Origin: DASVEG01 sp035540495
Lineage (GTDB): Bacteria > Actinomycetota > Acidimicrobiia > Acidimicrobiales > CADCTF01
Length of the DNA stretch: 58,645 nucleotides
Reading direction: 5' to 3'
NCBI GenBank assembly: GCA_035540495.1
Contig: DATLGL010000025.1
Coordinates: 1 to 58,645 of the forward strand
A program made the position numbers and the translations under genes. Below the pieces are notes generated by a model that saw only the letters and a program-made list of their open reading frames with translations, did no database searches and was not told the DNA's origin. Each line of letters opens with the position of its first letter. The stretch's first letter is position 1. Shown here in pieces: positions 25,493 through 33,362 of this stretch.

Positions 25493-26017
25493 CTACTCGT
25501 CCTTCTGACGGCGGATCTCCTCGAGCACCGGCGAATCGGACGCCAGGTTCTCGACGAGGACGACCTCGTCCTTCCGGATCAGCATCCGGTTCTCCGGAGC
25601 ATGCAGCTCCCGGTTCACCGGCAAGAGCGCACGAACAGGCTCCGCGTCTTCGCTCTCGCGCGTCTCACGTAGGAAGAACGCGTCGTCGAGCTCGAAGAAC
25701 GTGTCGCTCACGTCGGTGATGCGCCCGAAGTACACCTTGTCGTTCGAGAGGATCACGGCCTGGTAGCGGTTGGCGTCGATCCGACCGGCGAACGGGTCTT
25801 CGGACGAGATCGACATCGCGAGCCAGTAGCCGAGCGCCCCGAGGACGAGACCGATGAGAAGGGCCCCGACGACGGCGCCGCGACCAGCTCGCGTCGCGGC
25901 GTTCGCCGCACCGCGCTCACGTCCACCGCGGTCGCCGCGATCGTCACCCTTGTCGGAGCGGGAGCCCCGTTCGTTGCCTGGCAGGGGGACAGACGGCTGA
26001 CGCTGATCGGTCGCCAT
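25493..26017 (-). CDS. uncharacterised single-pass membrane protein coupled to sigma factor
   Basis: 174 residues from ATG 26017, which overlaps the sigma-factor stop by one base (TGATG). The cytoplasmic N-terminus (about 45 residues) is disordered and rich in Arg, Asp and Gly. There is one membrane helix (about 47-69), then an external domain of 100 residues with YQAVILSNDKVYFGRI, ELDDAFFLRET, LPVNRELHAPENRMLI and VVLVENLASDS. From memory this pattern recurs in uncharacterised proteins of Patescibacteria and some Gram-positives. Its coupling to a WhiG-like sigma suggests a regulatory or envelope link, which is inference only. It lacks the known RsiG motif. Confidence 0.7.
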   Translation of the reverse strand: MATDQRQPSVPLPGNERGSRSDKGDDRGDRGGRERGAANAATRAGRGAVVGALLIGLVLGALGYWLAMSISSEDPFAGRIDANRYQAVILSNDKVYFGRITDVSDTFFELDDAFFLRETRESEDAEPVRALLPVNRELHAPENRMLIRKDEVVLVENLASDSPVLEEIRRQKDE

Positions 26018-26796
26018 CAACCCGTCGCCTCGCGTTCGGGCTCCGCCATCCGCGACCGAAGCTGCAGGACGGCCTTGGTGTGGATCTGACACACCCGGCT
26101 CTCCGTCACGCCGAGGACCTCCCCGATCTCTGCAAGGGTCAGCCCCTCGTAGTAGTAGAGCATCAACACGAGCTTCTCCCGATCGCCGAGGCGGCTGATC
26201 GCCTGGGCGAGGATCTGCTTCATCTCTTCGACTTCGTACGCCGCGACCGGACCGTCGCCCTTGTCGGGGATCGTGTCGCCGAGCGTCGTCGACTCGCCTC
26301 GCTCGCCACCGCTCAGCATCTCGTCGAGCGCGACGAGGCCGACGAACGAGATCTGGTTGAAGATCGTCTGCAGGTCGCCCTCGGAGATGCCCATCTCCGC
26401 CGCGACCTCTGCGTCGGTCGGCGTGCGCAGCAGCTGACCTTCGAGCGTGGCATAGGCCTTCTCGACGCTTCGCGCCTTCGCACGAACCGACCGCGGCACC
26501 CAGTCGATCGAGCGGAGCTCGTCGATGATGGCGCCCTTGATGCGAGCGATCGCATACGTCTCGAACTTGATGTTGCGAGCGGGGTCGAACTTCTCGATCG
26601 CGTCGATGAGGCCGAACACCCCGTACGACACGAGGTCGGCCTGCTCGATGTTCTGCGGGAGGCCGACGGATACCCGACCGGCGACGTACTTGACGAGCGG
26701 CGAGTAGTGGACGATCAGGCGATCGCGCGCCTCGCGCTCACCCGAAGCCTTGTAGTCGGCCCACAGCTGCTCGATCGCACCGGCGTCGTCGTCCAC
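26017..26796 (-). CDS. whiG: WhiG/FliA-family RNA polymerase sigma factor
   Basis: 259 residues with sigma regions 2, 3 and 4 and no region 1. Region 2 carries PLVKYVAGRVSVGLPQ, DLVSYGVFGLIDAIEKFDP and FETYAIARIKGAIIDELR; WVPRSVRAKAR begins region 3; region 4 has LAEIGEVLGVTESRVCQIHTKA. This group-3 family directs motility genes (FliA) or sporulation and development (WhiG). The position next to dprA in actinobacteria favours WhiG. No flagellar genes are in the window. The start is GTG 26796, with TACACT 11 bases upstream and a separate promoter from dprA. Confidence 0.9.
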   Translation of the reverse strand: MDDDAGAIEQLWADYKASGEREARDRLIVHYSPLVKYVAGRVSVGLPQNIEQADLVSYGVFGLIDAIEKFDPARNIKFETYAIARIKGAIIDELRSIDWVPRSVRAKARSVEKAYATLEGQLLRTPTDAEVAAEMGISEGDLQTIFNQISFVGLVALDEMLSGGERGESTTLGDTIPDKGDGPVAAYEVEEMKQILAQAISRLGDREKLVLMLYYYEGLTLAEIGEVLGVTESRVCQIHTKAVLQLRSRMAEPEREATG

Positions 26797-26807
26797 AACG
26801 AAGGAGG

Positions 26808-26813
26808 AGTGTA
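26808..26813 (-). promoter_or_regulatory. -10 box of the sigma-factor gene
   Basis: TACACT lies 11 bases before GTG 26796, in the 33-base gap after dprA, giving the sigma gene a start point of its own. Confidence 0.45.
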
Positions 26814-26829
26814 GACCCCACCCCTCCGA

Positions 26830-27978
26830 TCATCGGACCTCCTCTTTCCGCTCCCACCACCCGTTCTGGCTGCGGACGGCTCCCGCCATCTCGAGGCGAG
26901 TCAGTGCGGCCGCGGCGGCACCGAGCGACAGGCCCGTCCGCTCGAGCACCGTCTCGGTGCTCGTCGGCGTCCACTCGACGGCAGCCAGAACACCAGCGTC
27001 GGCAGGGTCGATCTGTGGTTCAGGGTGAGGGTGGTCGTGACCCGGAGACGCCGACGGACGACGTTCGAGCGCGAGGGCGACGAGCACGTCGTCGACGTCG
27101 AGCACCGGAGCGACACCCTCGGCGAGTAGCCGGTTCGTTCCGGCGGACGACTTCGACCGCACCGACCCCGGCACCGCCATCACCGGGACGCCGCGATCGA
27201 TCGCCGCCTGCACCGTGTGCATCGAGCCACCGGCGGCGTGGGACTCGACGACGATGACGAGGTCGGACAGCCCGGCGATGATCCGGTTGCGCTGCGGGAA
27301 CCGGTGAGCTTCCGCGATCGCTCCGAGGGGCGCCTCCGAGATCAGCGCCCCGGCGTCGGCGACGGATGCCCACAGACGCCGGTGACGGTGCGGGTACACG
27401 ACGTCGAGGCCGCTGCCGACGACGCCGACGGGAGGCGCGGCGCCGGCGACGAGGGCACCCTCGTGCGCCGCGCCGTCGATGCCGAGGGCGAGCCCGGACA
27501 CCACGACCACGCCGGCCGCAGAGAGATCGCGCCCGAGCTCGCGGCTGACCTCGACGCCGTAGTTCGTGCAGCGGCGGGTGCCGATGATCGCCACCCTCGG
27601 TCGAGCGAGCGCGTCGTGGAGCACGTCGAGCGACTGCGTGCGGATGAAGAGCACGCCCGGTGGATCGGGATCGTCGCGGAGCACCTGCGGATAGGCGTCG
27701 TCGTCGATGAACAGCACGCGCACTCCCGACTCAGCGATGCGCCGCTCGACTGCGTCGAGGTCGAACGTCGCGGCCTTCGCACGCCACGCCGCCGCTACGT
27801 CGGCTGGCTTCGATACCCGGCCCAGCCCCTCGACCCGCGCGACGCGCCCAGCAACGATGTCGGACCACACCGCCTCGAGGCCGTCAGGGTCCTGCACGAA
27901 GGCGCGAAGGCGAGCGATGCCGCACTGAGGCAAGACGGTGAGAGCCGACGCGATGGCCTCCTCACGTGGCGTTCTCAT
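26830..27978 (-). CDS. dprA: DNA-processing protein DprA
   Basis: 382 residues. The Rossmann-like DprA domain is clear: VAIIGTRRCTNYG, VSGLALGIDGAAHEGAL, GSGLDVVYPHRH, SEAPLG and FPQRNRIIAGLSD. A C-terminal winged-helix domain (ERTGLSLGAAAAALTRLEMAG) follows. An N-terminal helical segment of about 90 residues precedes it. DprA loads RecA on incoming single-stranded DNA during natural transformation. The ATG overlaps nothing upstream except the comM stop (ATGA), so it is coupled to comM. Confidence 0.96.
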   Translation of the reverse strand: MRTPREEAIASALTVLPQCGIARLRAFVQDPDGLEAVWSDIVAGRVARVEGLGRVSKPADVAAAWRAKAATFDLDAVERRIAESGVRVLFIDDDAYPQVLRDDPDPPGVLFIRTQSLDVLHDALARPRVAIIGTRRCTNYGVEVSRELGRDLSAAGVVVVSGLALGIDGAAHEGALVAGAAPPVGVVGSGLDVVYPHRHRRLWASVADAGALISEAPLGAIAEAHRFPQRNRIIAGLSDLVIVVESHAAGGSMHTVQAAIDRGVPVMAVPGSVRSKSSAGTNRLLAEGVAPVLDVDDVLVALALERRPSASPGHDHPHPEPQIDPADAGVLAAVEWTPTSTETVLERTGLSLGAAAAALTRLEMAGAVRSQNGWWERKEEVR

Positions 27979-29489
27979 GCCGCGCTCTGCATCAGCCCGA
28001 CGTCGGCGCGCAACTCGAGCGCGGTGCAGACGTGTTCGTCCGACACGACGTCTTCGTCCGCCAGATCCGCGATCGTGCGCGCCACCCGCTCGACACGGTG
28101 CAGCCCGCGCGCGGTGAGCGAACCGATCCGCAGCTTGTGCTCGAGGATGCGGACAGCCGACGGAGCGAGGTTCGCCGCGGACTCGAGGTCACGCCCCGTC
28201 AACTCCGCGTTGCAGCGGACTCCTCGAGCACGCGCGCGTTCTCGAGCGAGAACGACTCGCGCCGCGACGGCGACCGACGACTCGCCGGGCGTACCGCCGA
28301 CGAGCTGCGAGGCGTCGGGTCGCGCCACCGGGATGCGAAGGTCGAAGCGATCGACGAGCGGTCCGGACAGCCGGCGGAGGTAGCGCGCTCGATCGCGATC
28401 GGAGCACCGGCACGAGCCGGCGAAGCCACCTTCGCCGCACGGACACGGGTTCATCGCGGCGACGAGCAGCACGTGCGCCGGGAAGGTCACCGACGCCCGG
28501 GCTCTCGCGACTCGAACGACACCCTCCTCCAGCGGCTGGCGCATCGCGTCGAGGATGTGCACCGGCACCTCGCCGAGCTCGTCGATGAAGAGGACACCGT
28601 TCGTGGCGAGGCTGATCTCGCCCGGGCGCATCGTTCCGCTGCCGCCGCCGATGAGCGACACCACCGAGGCGGTGTGATGAGGTGCCCGAAGCGGCGGGGT
28701 CCGGATCAGACCGCCGCCGGGGAGCGGCAGCCCGGCCGCCGAGTGCACCTTCGTCGTCTCCAGCGCCTGGGCGTCGTCGAGCTCCGGGAGGATGCCCGGT
28801 AGGCGGGACGCCAGCATCGTCTTCCCGGAACCCGGTGGCCCGATCATCAACAGGTGGTGACCACCGGCGGCGGCCACTTCCACCGCCCACCTGCCGACCT
28901 GCTGGCCACGCACATCGGCGAGATCCGGGCACCATCGGGCGCCTTCGAGCTCCGGCGGCAGCGGCGGGGTCGGCCACGGCTCGTCGCCTCGGAGGCACGC
29001 GAGCAGGTCGACGAGCGTCGAAGCACCGCGCACGGCGTGGCGGCCGACGACGCTCGCCTCGCGAACGGAAGCCAGCGGCACGATGACGGTCTCCGACCGC
29101 AGCGCGTCGACCATCGGCACCATGCCGGGCACCGGTCGCAGCGACCCGTCGAGGCCGAGCTCGCCGATGAAGGCGCAACCGTCGATCGGCTCCTGCTTCA
29201 ACACGCCAGTGGCGACCAGGAGGCCGATCGCGATCGCGAGGTCGAGGCCGCCTCCGGCCTTCTTGAGCGACGAGGGCGCGAGGTTCACGGTGATGCGCTT
29301 GAGCGGCCAGTCGAGCCCGCTCGTGAGCAGCGCGGCGCGCACTCGGTCGCGAGCTTCACGGCACGAGGCGTCGGGGAGGCCGACGACGGTGAAGCCAGGG
29401 ATGCCGGACGACACGTGGACCTCGACCGACACCTGACGGCCTTCGACGCCCAACAACGTGGCGGACGGAATGGATGCGAGCACGAGCAC
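27975..29489 (-). CDS. comM: YifB/ComM family Mg-chelatase-like AAA+ ATPase
   Basis: 504 residues. The N-terminal Lon-protease-like S5 domain (SVEVHVSSGIPGFTVVGLPD) is followed by the AAA+ core with Walker A GPPGSGKT and Walker B NGVLFIDELGEV. A zinc-type CPCGEGGFAGSCRCSDRD loop and a C-terminal helical Mg_chelatase_C domain complete it. In Vibrio and Acinetobacter ComM is a helicase for branch migration during transformation. Its pairing with dprA supports a DNA uptake or recombination role. Start GTG 29489 has a GAGGAGC ribosome-binding site. Confidence 0.95.
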   Translation of the reverse strand: MLVLASIPSATLLGVEGRQVSVEVHVSSGIPGFTVVGLPDASCREARDRVRAALLTSGLDWPLKRITVNLAPSSLKKAGGGLDLAIAIGLLVATGVLKQEPIDGCAFIGELGLDGSLRPVPGMVPMVDALRSETVIVPLASVREASVVGRHAVRGASTLVDLLACLRGDEPWPTPPLPPELEGARWCPDLADVRGQQVGRWAVEVAAAGGHHLLMIGPPGSGKTMLASRLPGILPELDDAQALETTKVHSAAGLPLPGGGLIRTPPLRAPHHTASVVSLIGGGSGTMRPGEISLATNGVLFIDELGEVPVHILDAMRQPLEEGVVRVARARASVTFPAHVLLVAAMNPCPCGEGGFAGSCRCSDRDRARYLRRLSGPLVDRFDLRIPVARPDASQLVGGTPGESSVAVAARVVLARERARARGVRCNAELTGRDLESAANLAPSAVRILEHKLRIGSLTARGLHRVERVARTIADLADEDVVSDEHVCTALELRADVGLMQSAA

Positions 29490-29492
29490 GCT

Positions 29493-29523
29493 CCTCGGGA
29501 ACGAAATGCGAGACGTTCCGAGG
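29493..29523 (-). terminator. candidate hairpin between the crotonase gene and comM
   Basis: CCTCGGGAACG and CGTTCCGAGG can form a ten-base-pair stem with one bulged G and a ten-base loop. It lies about 67 bases past the crotonase stop on the minus strand and ends four bases before GTG 29489, so it could also influence comM translation. No T-run follows, so the terminator reading is tentative. Confidence 0.35.
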
Positions 29524-29589
29524 CCGTGACGCCGGCAACTCGAGGCGGTGCACCGACCCTACGACGCCGGTGCGACAGAAAGGAAGGCC

Positions 29590-30378
29590 CTAGTGACCCT
29601 CGAACCGGGGCTCGCGCTTCTGGAGGAACGCGGCGATCGCCTCCTGGAAGTCCTTCGTCCCGAAGTTCACGTTCTGCGATCGAGCCTCGTCTTCGAGCGC
29701 CTGGTCCATCGACACCATGAAGGAGTTGTTCAGCATCGTCTTCGTCATCGACAGCGCCATCGGCGGCCCGGCCGCCAGTCGCCGCGCCCAGTCGTCGACG
29801 AACCCGTCGAGCTCCGCGGCCGGGACGACGCGGTTGACGATGCCGAGTCGCTCCGCCTCCTGGGCCGAGATGACGTCGGCGAAAAACGCCAGCTCCTTCG
29901 CCTTGTGCAGGCCGACGAGTCGCGGGAGCAACCACGACCCGCCGAAGTCGAGCGACAGCCCTCGCTTGGCGAAGATCTCCGAGAACCGCGCGTCGTCGGA
30001 CGCGACGACGAGGTCGCAGCCGAGCGCGAGGTTGCAGCCGGCGCCCGCGGCCACGCCGCCCACCTTGGCGATCGTCGGCTTCGACAAGCGGTGCAACGCG
30101 AGCGCGGTCGACCCGATGCGTCGCATGCGCGCGAGCCCGTTCTCGGCCAGCGCGTTGGGCGACGACAGATCGGCGCCTGAACAGAACGCGCCACCGGCTC
30201 CGGTGATGACGAGGACGCGATCGTCGTCTCGTCGCGCGACGTCCTCGAACACCGTCTTGAGGTCCGACCACATCTGGTCGTTCGCCGCGTTCTTCTTCTC
30301 GGGGCGGTTCAGGGTGAGGGTGACGACCCCATCGGTGCGATCCACGATCACCGTCTCGAACGACGAGGACTGCGCCAT
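29590..30378 (-). CDS. enoyl-CoA hydratase/isomerase family protein
   Basis: 262 residues from ATG 30378; the frame is open to 30603 but the upstream part is not crotonase-like. It has the oxyanion-hole segments ITGAGGAFCSGADLSS and VAAGAGCNLALGCDLV. The first catalytic Glu of classical hydratases is Asn here (GCNLAL), while the second Glu is kept (FSEIF). RGLSLDFGGSWLLPRLVG matches PaaG-like isomerases. So it may be an isomerase or another crotonase rather than a hydratase. A TAGTGT box seven bases before the ATG suggests a leaderless transcript. Confidence 0.88.
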   Translation of the reverse strand: MAQSSSFETVIVDRTDGVVTLTLNRPEKKNAANDQMWSDLKTVFEDVARRDDDRVLVITGAGGAFCSGADLSSPNALAENGLARMRRIGSTALALHRLSKPTIAKVGGVAAGAGCNLALGCDLVVASDDARFSEIFAKRGLSLDFGGSWLLPRLVGLHKAKELAFFADVISAQEAERLGIVNRVVPAAELDGFVDDWARRLAAGPPMALSMTKTMLNNSFMVSMDQALEDEARSQNVNFGTKDFQEAIAAFLQKREPRFEGH

Positions 30379-30385
30379 GTCGCGG

Positions 30386-30391
30386 ACACTA
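30386..30391 (-). promoter_or_regulatory. leaderless -10 box of the crotonase gene
   Basis: TAGTGT ends seven bases before ATG 30378 on the minus strand. Confidence 0.5.
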
Positions 30392-30398
30392 AGCGACA

Positions 30399-30521
30399 AT
30401 GTCGAGCGTGGGTCTGAACCCGTTCCGCCAGCAGAAGCGTCGCACGGCCGACTACGTGTACGTCGCGGCAGCGATCGTGGTCGGCGTGCTCCTCGTCGCC
30501 TGGGCCGCGTTCCCGCGCTGA
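30399..30521 (+). CDS. small single-pass membrane protein (40 aa)
   Basis: A 41-codon frame from ATG 30399 to TGA 30521. The basic N-terminus NPFRQQKRRTADY is followed by a hydrophobic segment from YVAAAIVV to LVAWAAF and a short basic end. This NPFRxQ-RR-xDY pattern recurs, from memory, in short actinomycete membrane proteins of unknown role. It sits alone in an otherwise unexplained gap, divergent from the crotonase gene (20 bases apart) and just upstream of the rhodanese gene. The call rests on the pattern and topology. Confidence 0.6.
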   Translation: MSSVGLNPFRQQKRRTADYVYVAAAIVVGVLLVAWAAFPR

Positions 30522-30530
30522 CGCTCCCCG

Positions 30531-30536
30531 TAGGCT
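30531..30536 (+). promoter_or_regulatory. leaderless -10 box of the rhodanese gene
   Basis: TAGGCT lies eight bases before ATG 30545, with no ribosome-binding site. Confidence 0.5.
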
Positions 30537-30544
30537 CGGCGGCC

Positions 30545-30898
30545 ATGGGCAGCGTCATCGACGGCATCGAGCAGGTCGACCCCGAGGAGGCGGCGACGCT
30601 CATCGGTCAAGGAGCGTTCCTCCTCGACGTCCGTGAAGACGACGAGTGGGCGGCCGGTCACGCGCCCGGGGCGACGCACGTCCCGATGAACACGGTTCCG
30701 GACGCCCACGCAGGTGTGCTGCCGCGCGACAACCGCATCGTCGTCGTGTGCCGCAGCGGCGGACGCTCGCAGCGCGTCGCCCAGTTCCTCCAGCAGTCGG
30801 GCTACGACGCTGCGAACCTCGCCGGCGGGATGAAGAGCTGGCACGCGACGGGACGCGCCGTGGTTACCGACGCCGGCGACGACGGTCAGGTGATCTGA
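30545..30898 (+). CDS. single-domain rhodanese-like sulfurtransferase
   Basis: 117 residues. The rhodanese fold is complete: LLDVREDDEWAAGHAPGATHVPM, then the active-site loop CRSGGRS with catalytic cysteine, and NLAGGMKSWHATG. Such proteins transfer sulfane sulfur, for example from thiosulfate. The frame is open upstream, but ATG 30545 is preceded by TAGGCT eight bases away and gives the family N-terminus. Its 3' end overlaps the convergent PLP-enzyme gene by 13 bases. Confidence 0.92.
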   Translation: MGSVIDGIEQVDPEEAATLIGQGAFLLDVREDDEWAAGHAPGATHVPMNTVPDAHAGVLPRDNRIVVVCRSGGRSQRVAQFLQQSGYDAANLAGGMKSWHATGRAVVTDAGDDGQVI

Positions 30899-31944
30899 GC
30901 GAGCGCCTGCTCGAAGTCGCGCCACACGTCGTCGACGTGCTCGAGGCCGACCGAGATGCGCACGAGGTTGTCGGGCACGCCGGCCACCGCGTCCCAGTGG
31001 TACTGCGCGCGGCGCTCGACGAGCGTCTCGACCCCACCCAGCGACGTCGCCGGCACCGCCAGGCGGACGCCGCTGCAGAACCGCTCGGCCGCCGCAGCGC
31101 CACCGTGCACGAGGACCGACAGCATCGTGCCGAAGCCCGGATAGAGCACCTCATCTACGCCCGCATGCGAGCCGAACCGTCCGGCCAGCGCGGCCGCGGT
31201 CGCTGAGGCCCGCTCGACCCGCACGGGCAGAGTCCGCACGCCGCGGAGCGCGAGGAAGACCTCGAGCGGACCGGCGACGGCGCCGTGCTCGGTGCGCACC
31301 TGACGGATCTCCGACGCCAACGACTCGTCACGGGCGACGACGACCCCGAGCACGACGTCGGAGTGGCCGCCGATGAGCTTCGTCGCGGAGTGGACGACGA
31401 GGTCGGCGCCGGCGTCGACCAGCGGCCGCTGCAACAAGGGCGTGGCGAACGTGTTGTCGACGACGTACAGCTCCGGCTTGGCCGCGCGGAGCCCAGCGAG
31501 ATCGGCAACGCCCATCATCGGGTTCGTCGGCGATTCCGCCCAGAGGAGCGCGGCTCCGTCGGCTGCGCCGACCGCGGTCGAGGTGTCGGTGATGTCGACG
31601 AGTCGCGTCGTGAGCCGGCCGCGTGCCTCGAGGTCCTGGAGCAGCCTGCGGGTTCCGGAGTAGGAACCATGGGCTGCGACGACGTGCCCGCCGACGGGGA
31701 CGAGCTCGAGGATCGCCCGCACCGCCGCGAGGCCCGACGGGAACACGACCGCCACGCCACCTTCGAGCGCGCCGATGACCTCCTCGAAGGCCTCCCACAC
31801 CGGGTTGCCTTCGCGTGCGTAACCGATCGCGCCGCCTGCTCGGAAGGTCGACGACAGCACGACCGGAACGTTCAACGGGTCGCCCGCGCGGTGCGCGCCG
31901 CGGCCGAGCGACACCGCGATCGTCGACGGGTCGAGCGGCTCCAC
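30886..31944 (-). CDS. Cys/Met-metabolism PLP-dependent enzyme (cystathionine gamma-synthase/lyase family)
   Basis: 352 residues, slightly shorter than the usual 380-400. Fold-type I signatures are VVFPSGLAAVRAILE, ESPTNPMMGVADL, YVVDNTFATPLLQRP and the PLP lysine in HSATKLIGGHSD. A VETLVERRAQYHWD segment and a C-terminal NLVRISVGLEHVDD follow. It forms or cleaves cystathionine or a related thioether; synthase and lyase cannot be separated by eye. GTG 31944 follows directly on the yraN stop. The convergent rhodanese could share a sulfur pool. Confidence 0.9.
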   Translation of the reverse strand: MEPLDPSTIAVSLGRGAHRAGDPLNVPVVLSSTFRAGGAIGYAREGNPVWEAFEEVIGALEGGVAVVFPSGLAAVRAILELVPVGGHVVAAHGSYSGTRRLLQDLEARGRLTTRLVDITDTSTAVGAADGAALLWAESPTNPMMGVADLAGLRAAKPELYVVDNTFATPLLQRPLVDAGADLVVHSATKLIGGHSDVVLGVVVARDESLASEIRQVRTEHGAVAGPLEVFLALRGVRTLPVRVERASATAAALAGRFGSHAGVDEVLYPGFGTMLSVLVHGGAAAAERFCSGVRLAVPATSLGGVETLVERRAQYHWDAVAGVPDNLVRISVGLEHVDDVWRDFEQALAQIT

Positions 31945-32289
31945 CTAGAAGCAGCCCTCGACCACCTCGATGCGGCCGGCGAGCACCGAGGCGACGTCGA
32001 AGCGGATCTCCGCAGCTGGACGCGACAACGACTCCGACAGCCACCGAGCGGCCAGCCGGCGGATGCGGGCCTGCTTCTGCCAGCCGACGGCCTCGATGGG
32101 AGCACCGAACGCGCTCGACGTCCGCGTCTTGACCTCGCAGAACACGTACGTGCGGCCCTTGCGGACGATGAGGTCGAGCTCGCCTTCGCGGCCGGCCCGC
32201 CAGTTGCGAGCGACGATCTCGTAGCCCTTCGCCACGTACCACGACGCGACCGCCTCTTCCCCGGCGATCCCCAGCGCCCGTCGTGACAT
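31945..32289 (-). CDS. YraN/UPF0102 family endonuclease-like protein
   Basis: 114 residues from ATG 32289. The family motif is clear: IVARNWRAGREGELDLIVRK, then TYVFCEVKTRTS, which together give the Glu, Asp and ExK residues of a restriction-endonuclease-like fold. The function in the cell is not settled. It is placed between DUF2469 and the comM/dprA region as in other actinobacteria, though here three other genes separate it from comM. Confidence 0.92.
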   Translation of the reverse strand: MSRRALGIAGEEAVASWYVAKGYEIVARNWRAGREGELDLIVRKGRTYVFCEVKTRTSSAFGAPIEAVGWQKQARIRRLAARWLSESLSRPAAEIRFDVASVLAGRIEVVEGCF

Positions 32290-32297
32290 GACGAGCC

Positions 32298-32591
32298 CTA
32301 CAGCTCCTTCTCGGGCAGTTCCTCGATGTTCACGTCCTTGAACGTGACGACGGTGACGTTGGCCACGAAGCGAGCGGGGCGGTACATGTCCCACACCCAC
32401 GAGTCGCGCAGCTCGATCTTGAAGTACTGCTTTCCGGCCTCGAGCGCCGGCTCCATGTTCACCTCGTTGGCGAGGTAGAAGCGCCGCTCGGTCTCGACGA
32501 CATAGCGGAACATCGGGAGCACGGCCTTGTACTCCTGATAGAGCTGCAGCTCGATCTCGGTCTCGTACCGCTCGAGGTCTTCGGCGCTCAT
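32298..32591 (-). CDS. DUF2469 domain-containing protein
   Basis: 97 residues, the full length of the actinobacterial DUF2469 family: SAEDLERYETEIELQLYQEY, FRYVVETERRFYLAN and RPARFVANVTVVTFKDVN are characteristic. The function is unknown. In many actinobacteria it lies between rnhB and yraN; here the gene before it is lepB, with a 51-base gap and no rnhB. A TACAGT box lies 18 bases before the start. Confidence 0.95.
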   Translation of the reverse strand: MSAEDLERYETEIELQLYQEYKAVLPMFRYVVETERRFYLANEVNMEPALEAGKQYFKIELRDSWVWDMYRPARFVANVTVVTFKDVNIEELPEKEL

Positions 32592-32642
32592 CGCAGCATC
32601 ACCCCCGCGACTGTACGGCTTCGGTGCGACAGCATCGACGGG

Positions 32643-33362
32643 TCAGAGGAATCCGACCCGGTTCAACGGCCAGAACGTGAAGATCGCTCTGCCGACCACG
32701 CTGTCCTTCGGGATGGCAAGGAAGCGCCTCCCGTCCGACGAGTTCGGGCGGTTGTCGCCGAACACGAGGAGGCTGTCGGGCGGCACCACGTACGGCTGCG
32801 GCAGCGACAGCGCCTCGGTCCGCATCCCCTGCGGCAGGTAGGGCTCGTCGAGCGGCCGGCCGTTGACGTACACGATCCCGCCGTCGACCTCGACGACCTC
32901 ACCCGGCAGCGCCACGACCCGTTTGATGTAGTCCTCGGTCGAGGGCGGGACGAGCCCGATCCGCTCGCCGAACCATCGGATGCCGCCGCTCACCGGGTTC
33001 GACGACGGCTCTCGGTTGTTGCACGTCACGACCGGCGACTCGGGGCACTCGAACACGACGATGTCGCCCCGGCGCGGATCGTGCAGCCGGTACGACAGCT
33101 TCGACACGAGGATCTTGTCGTTGATCTCGAGGGTGTTCACCGGGCAGCCGTCGCATCCCATCGACGGCGACGGGATGTAGAAGGCCTGGAACAGGAACGT
33201 CCGGAGCAGGAAGGCGACCACCACCGCAGCGGCGACGAGCACCGGCGCCTCGCGCAGGAACCCGCCGTTGCGGCGGGTTCCGGTGGCGAACGGCGGCAGC
33301 CCGGCTGGGCGCGGTTCGTCGTCTTCGATCGCGGGCTCCCACGACAGGGGCCCGGCGCTCAC
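32643..33362 (-). CDS. lepB: signal peptidase I
   Basis: 239 residues. After about 30 cytoplasmic residues there is a membrane helix (VLVAAAVVVAFLLRTF), then the catalytic serine in FYIPSPSMG, and the catalytic lysine in DYIKRVVALPGE. Late motifs PPDSLLVFGDNRPNSSDGR and VVGRAIFTFWP are present. It removes signal peptides from exported proteins. Cysteines at GCDGCP and VVTCNN in the external part could form a disulfide. GTG 33362 overlaps the rplS stop (GTGA). Confidence 0.96.
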   Translation of the reverse strand: MSAGPLSWEPAIEDDEPRPAGLPPFATGTRRNGGFLREAPVLVAAAVVVAFLLRTFLFQAFYIPSPSMGCDGCPVNTLEINDKILVSKLSYRLHDPRRGDIVVFECPESPVVTCNNREPSSNPVSGGIRWFGERIGLVPPSTEDYIKRVVALPGEVVEVDGGIVYVNGRPLDEPYLPQGMRTEALSLPQPYVVPPDSLLVFGDNRPNSSDGRRFLAIPKDSVVGRAIFTFWPLNRVGFL

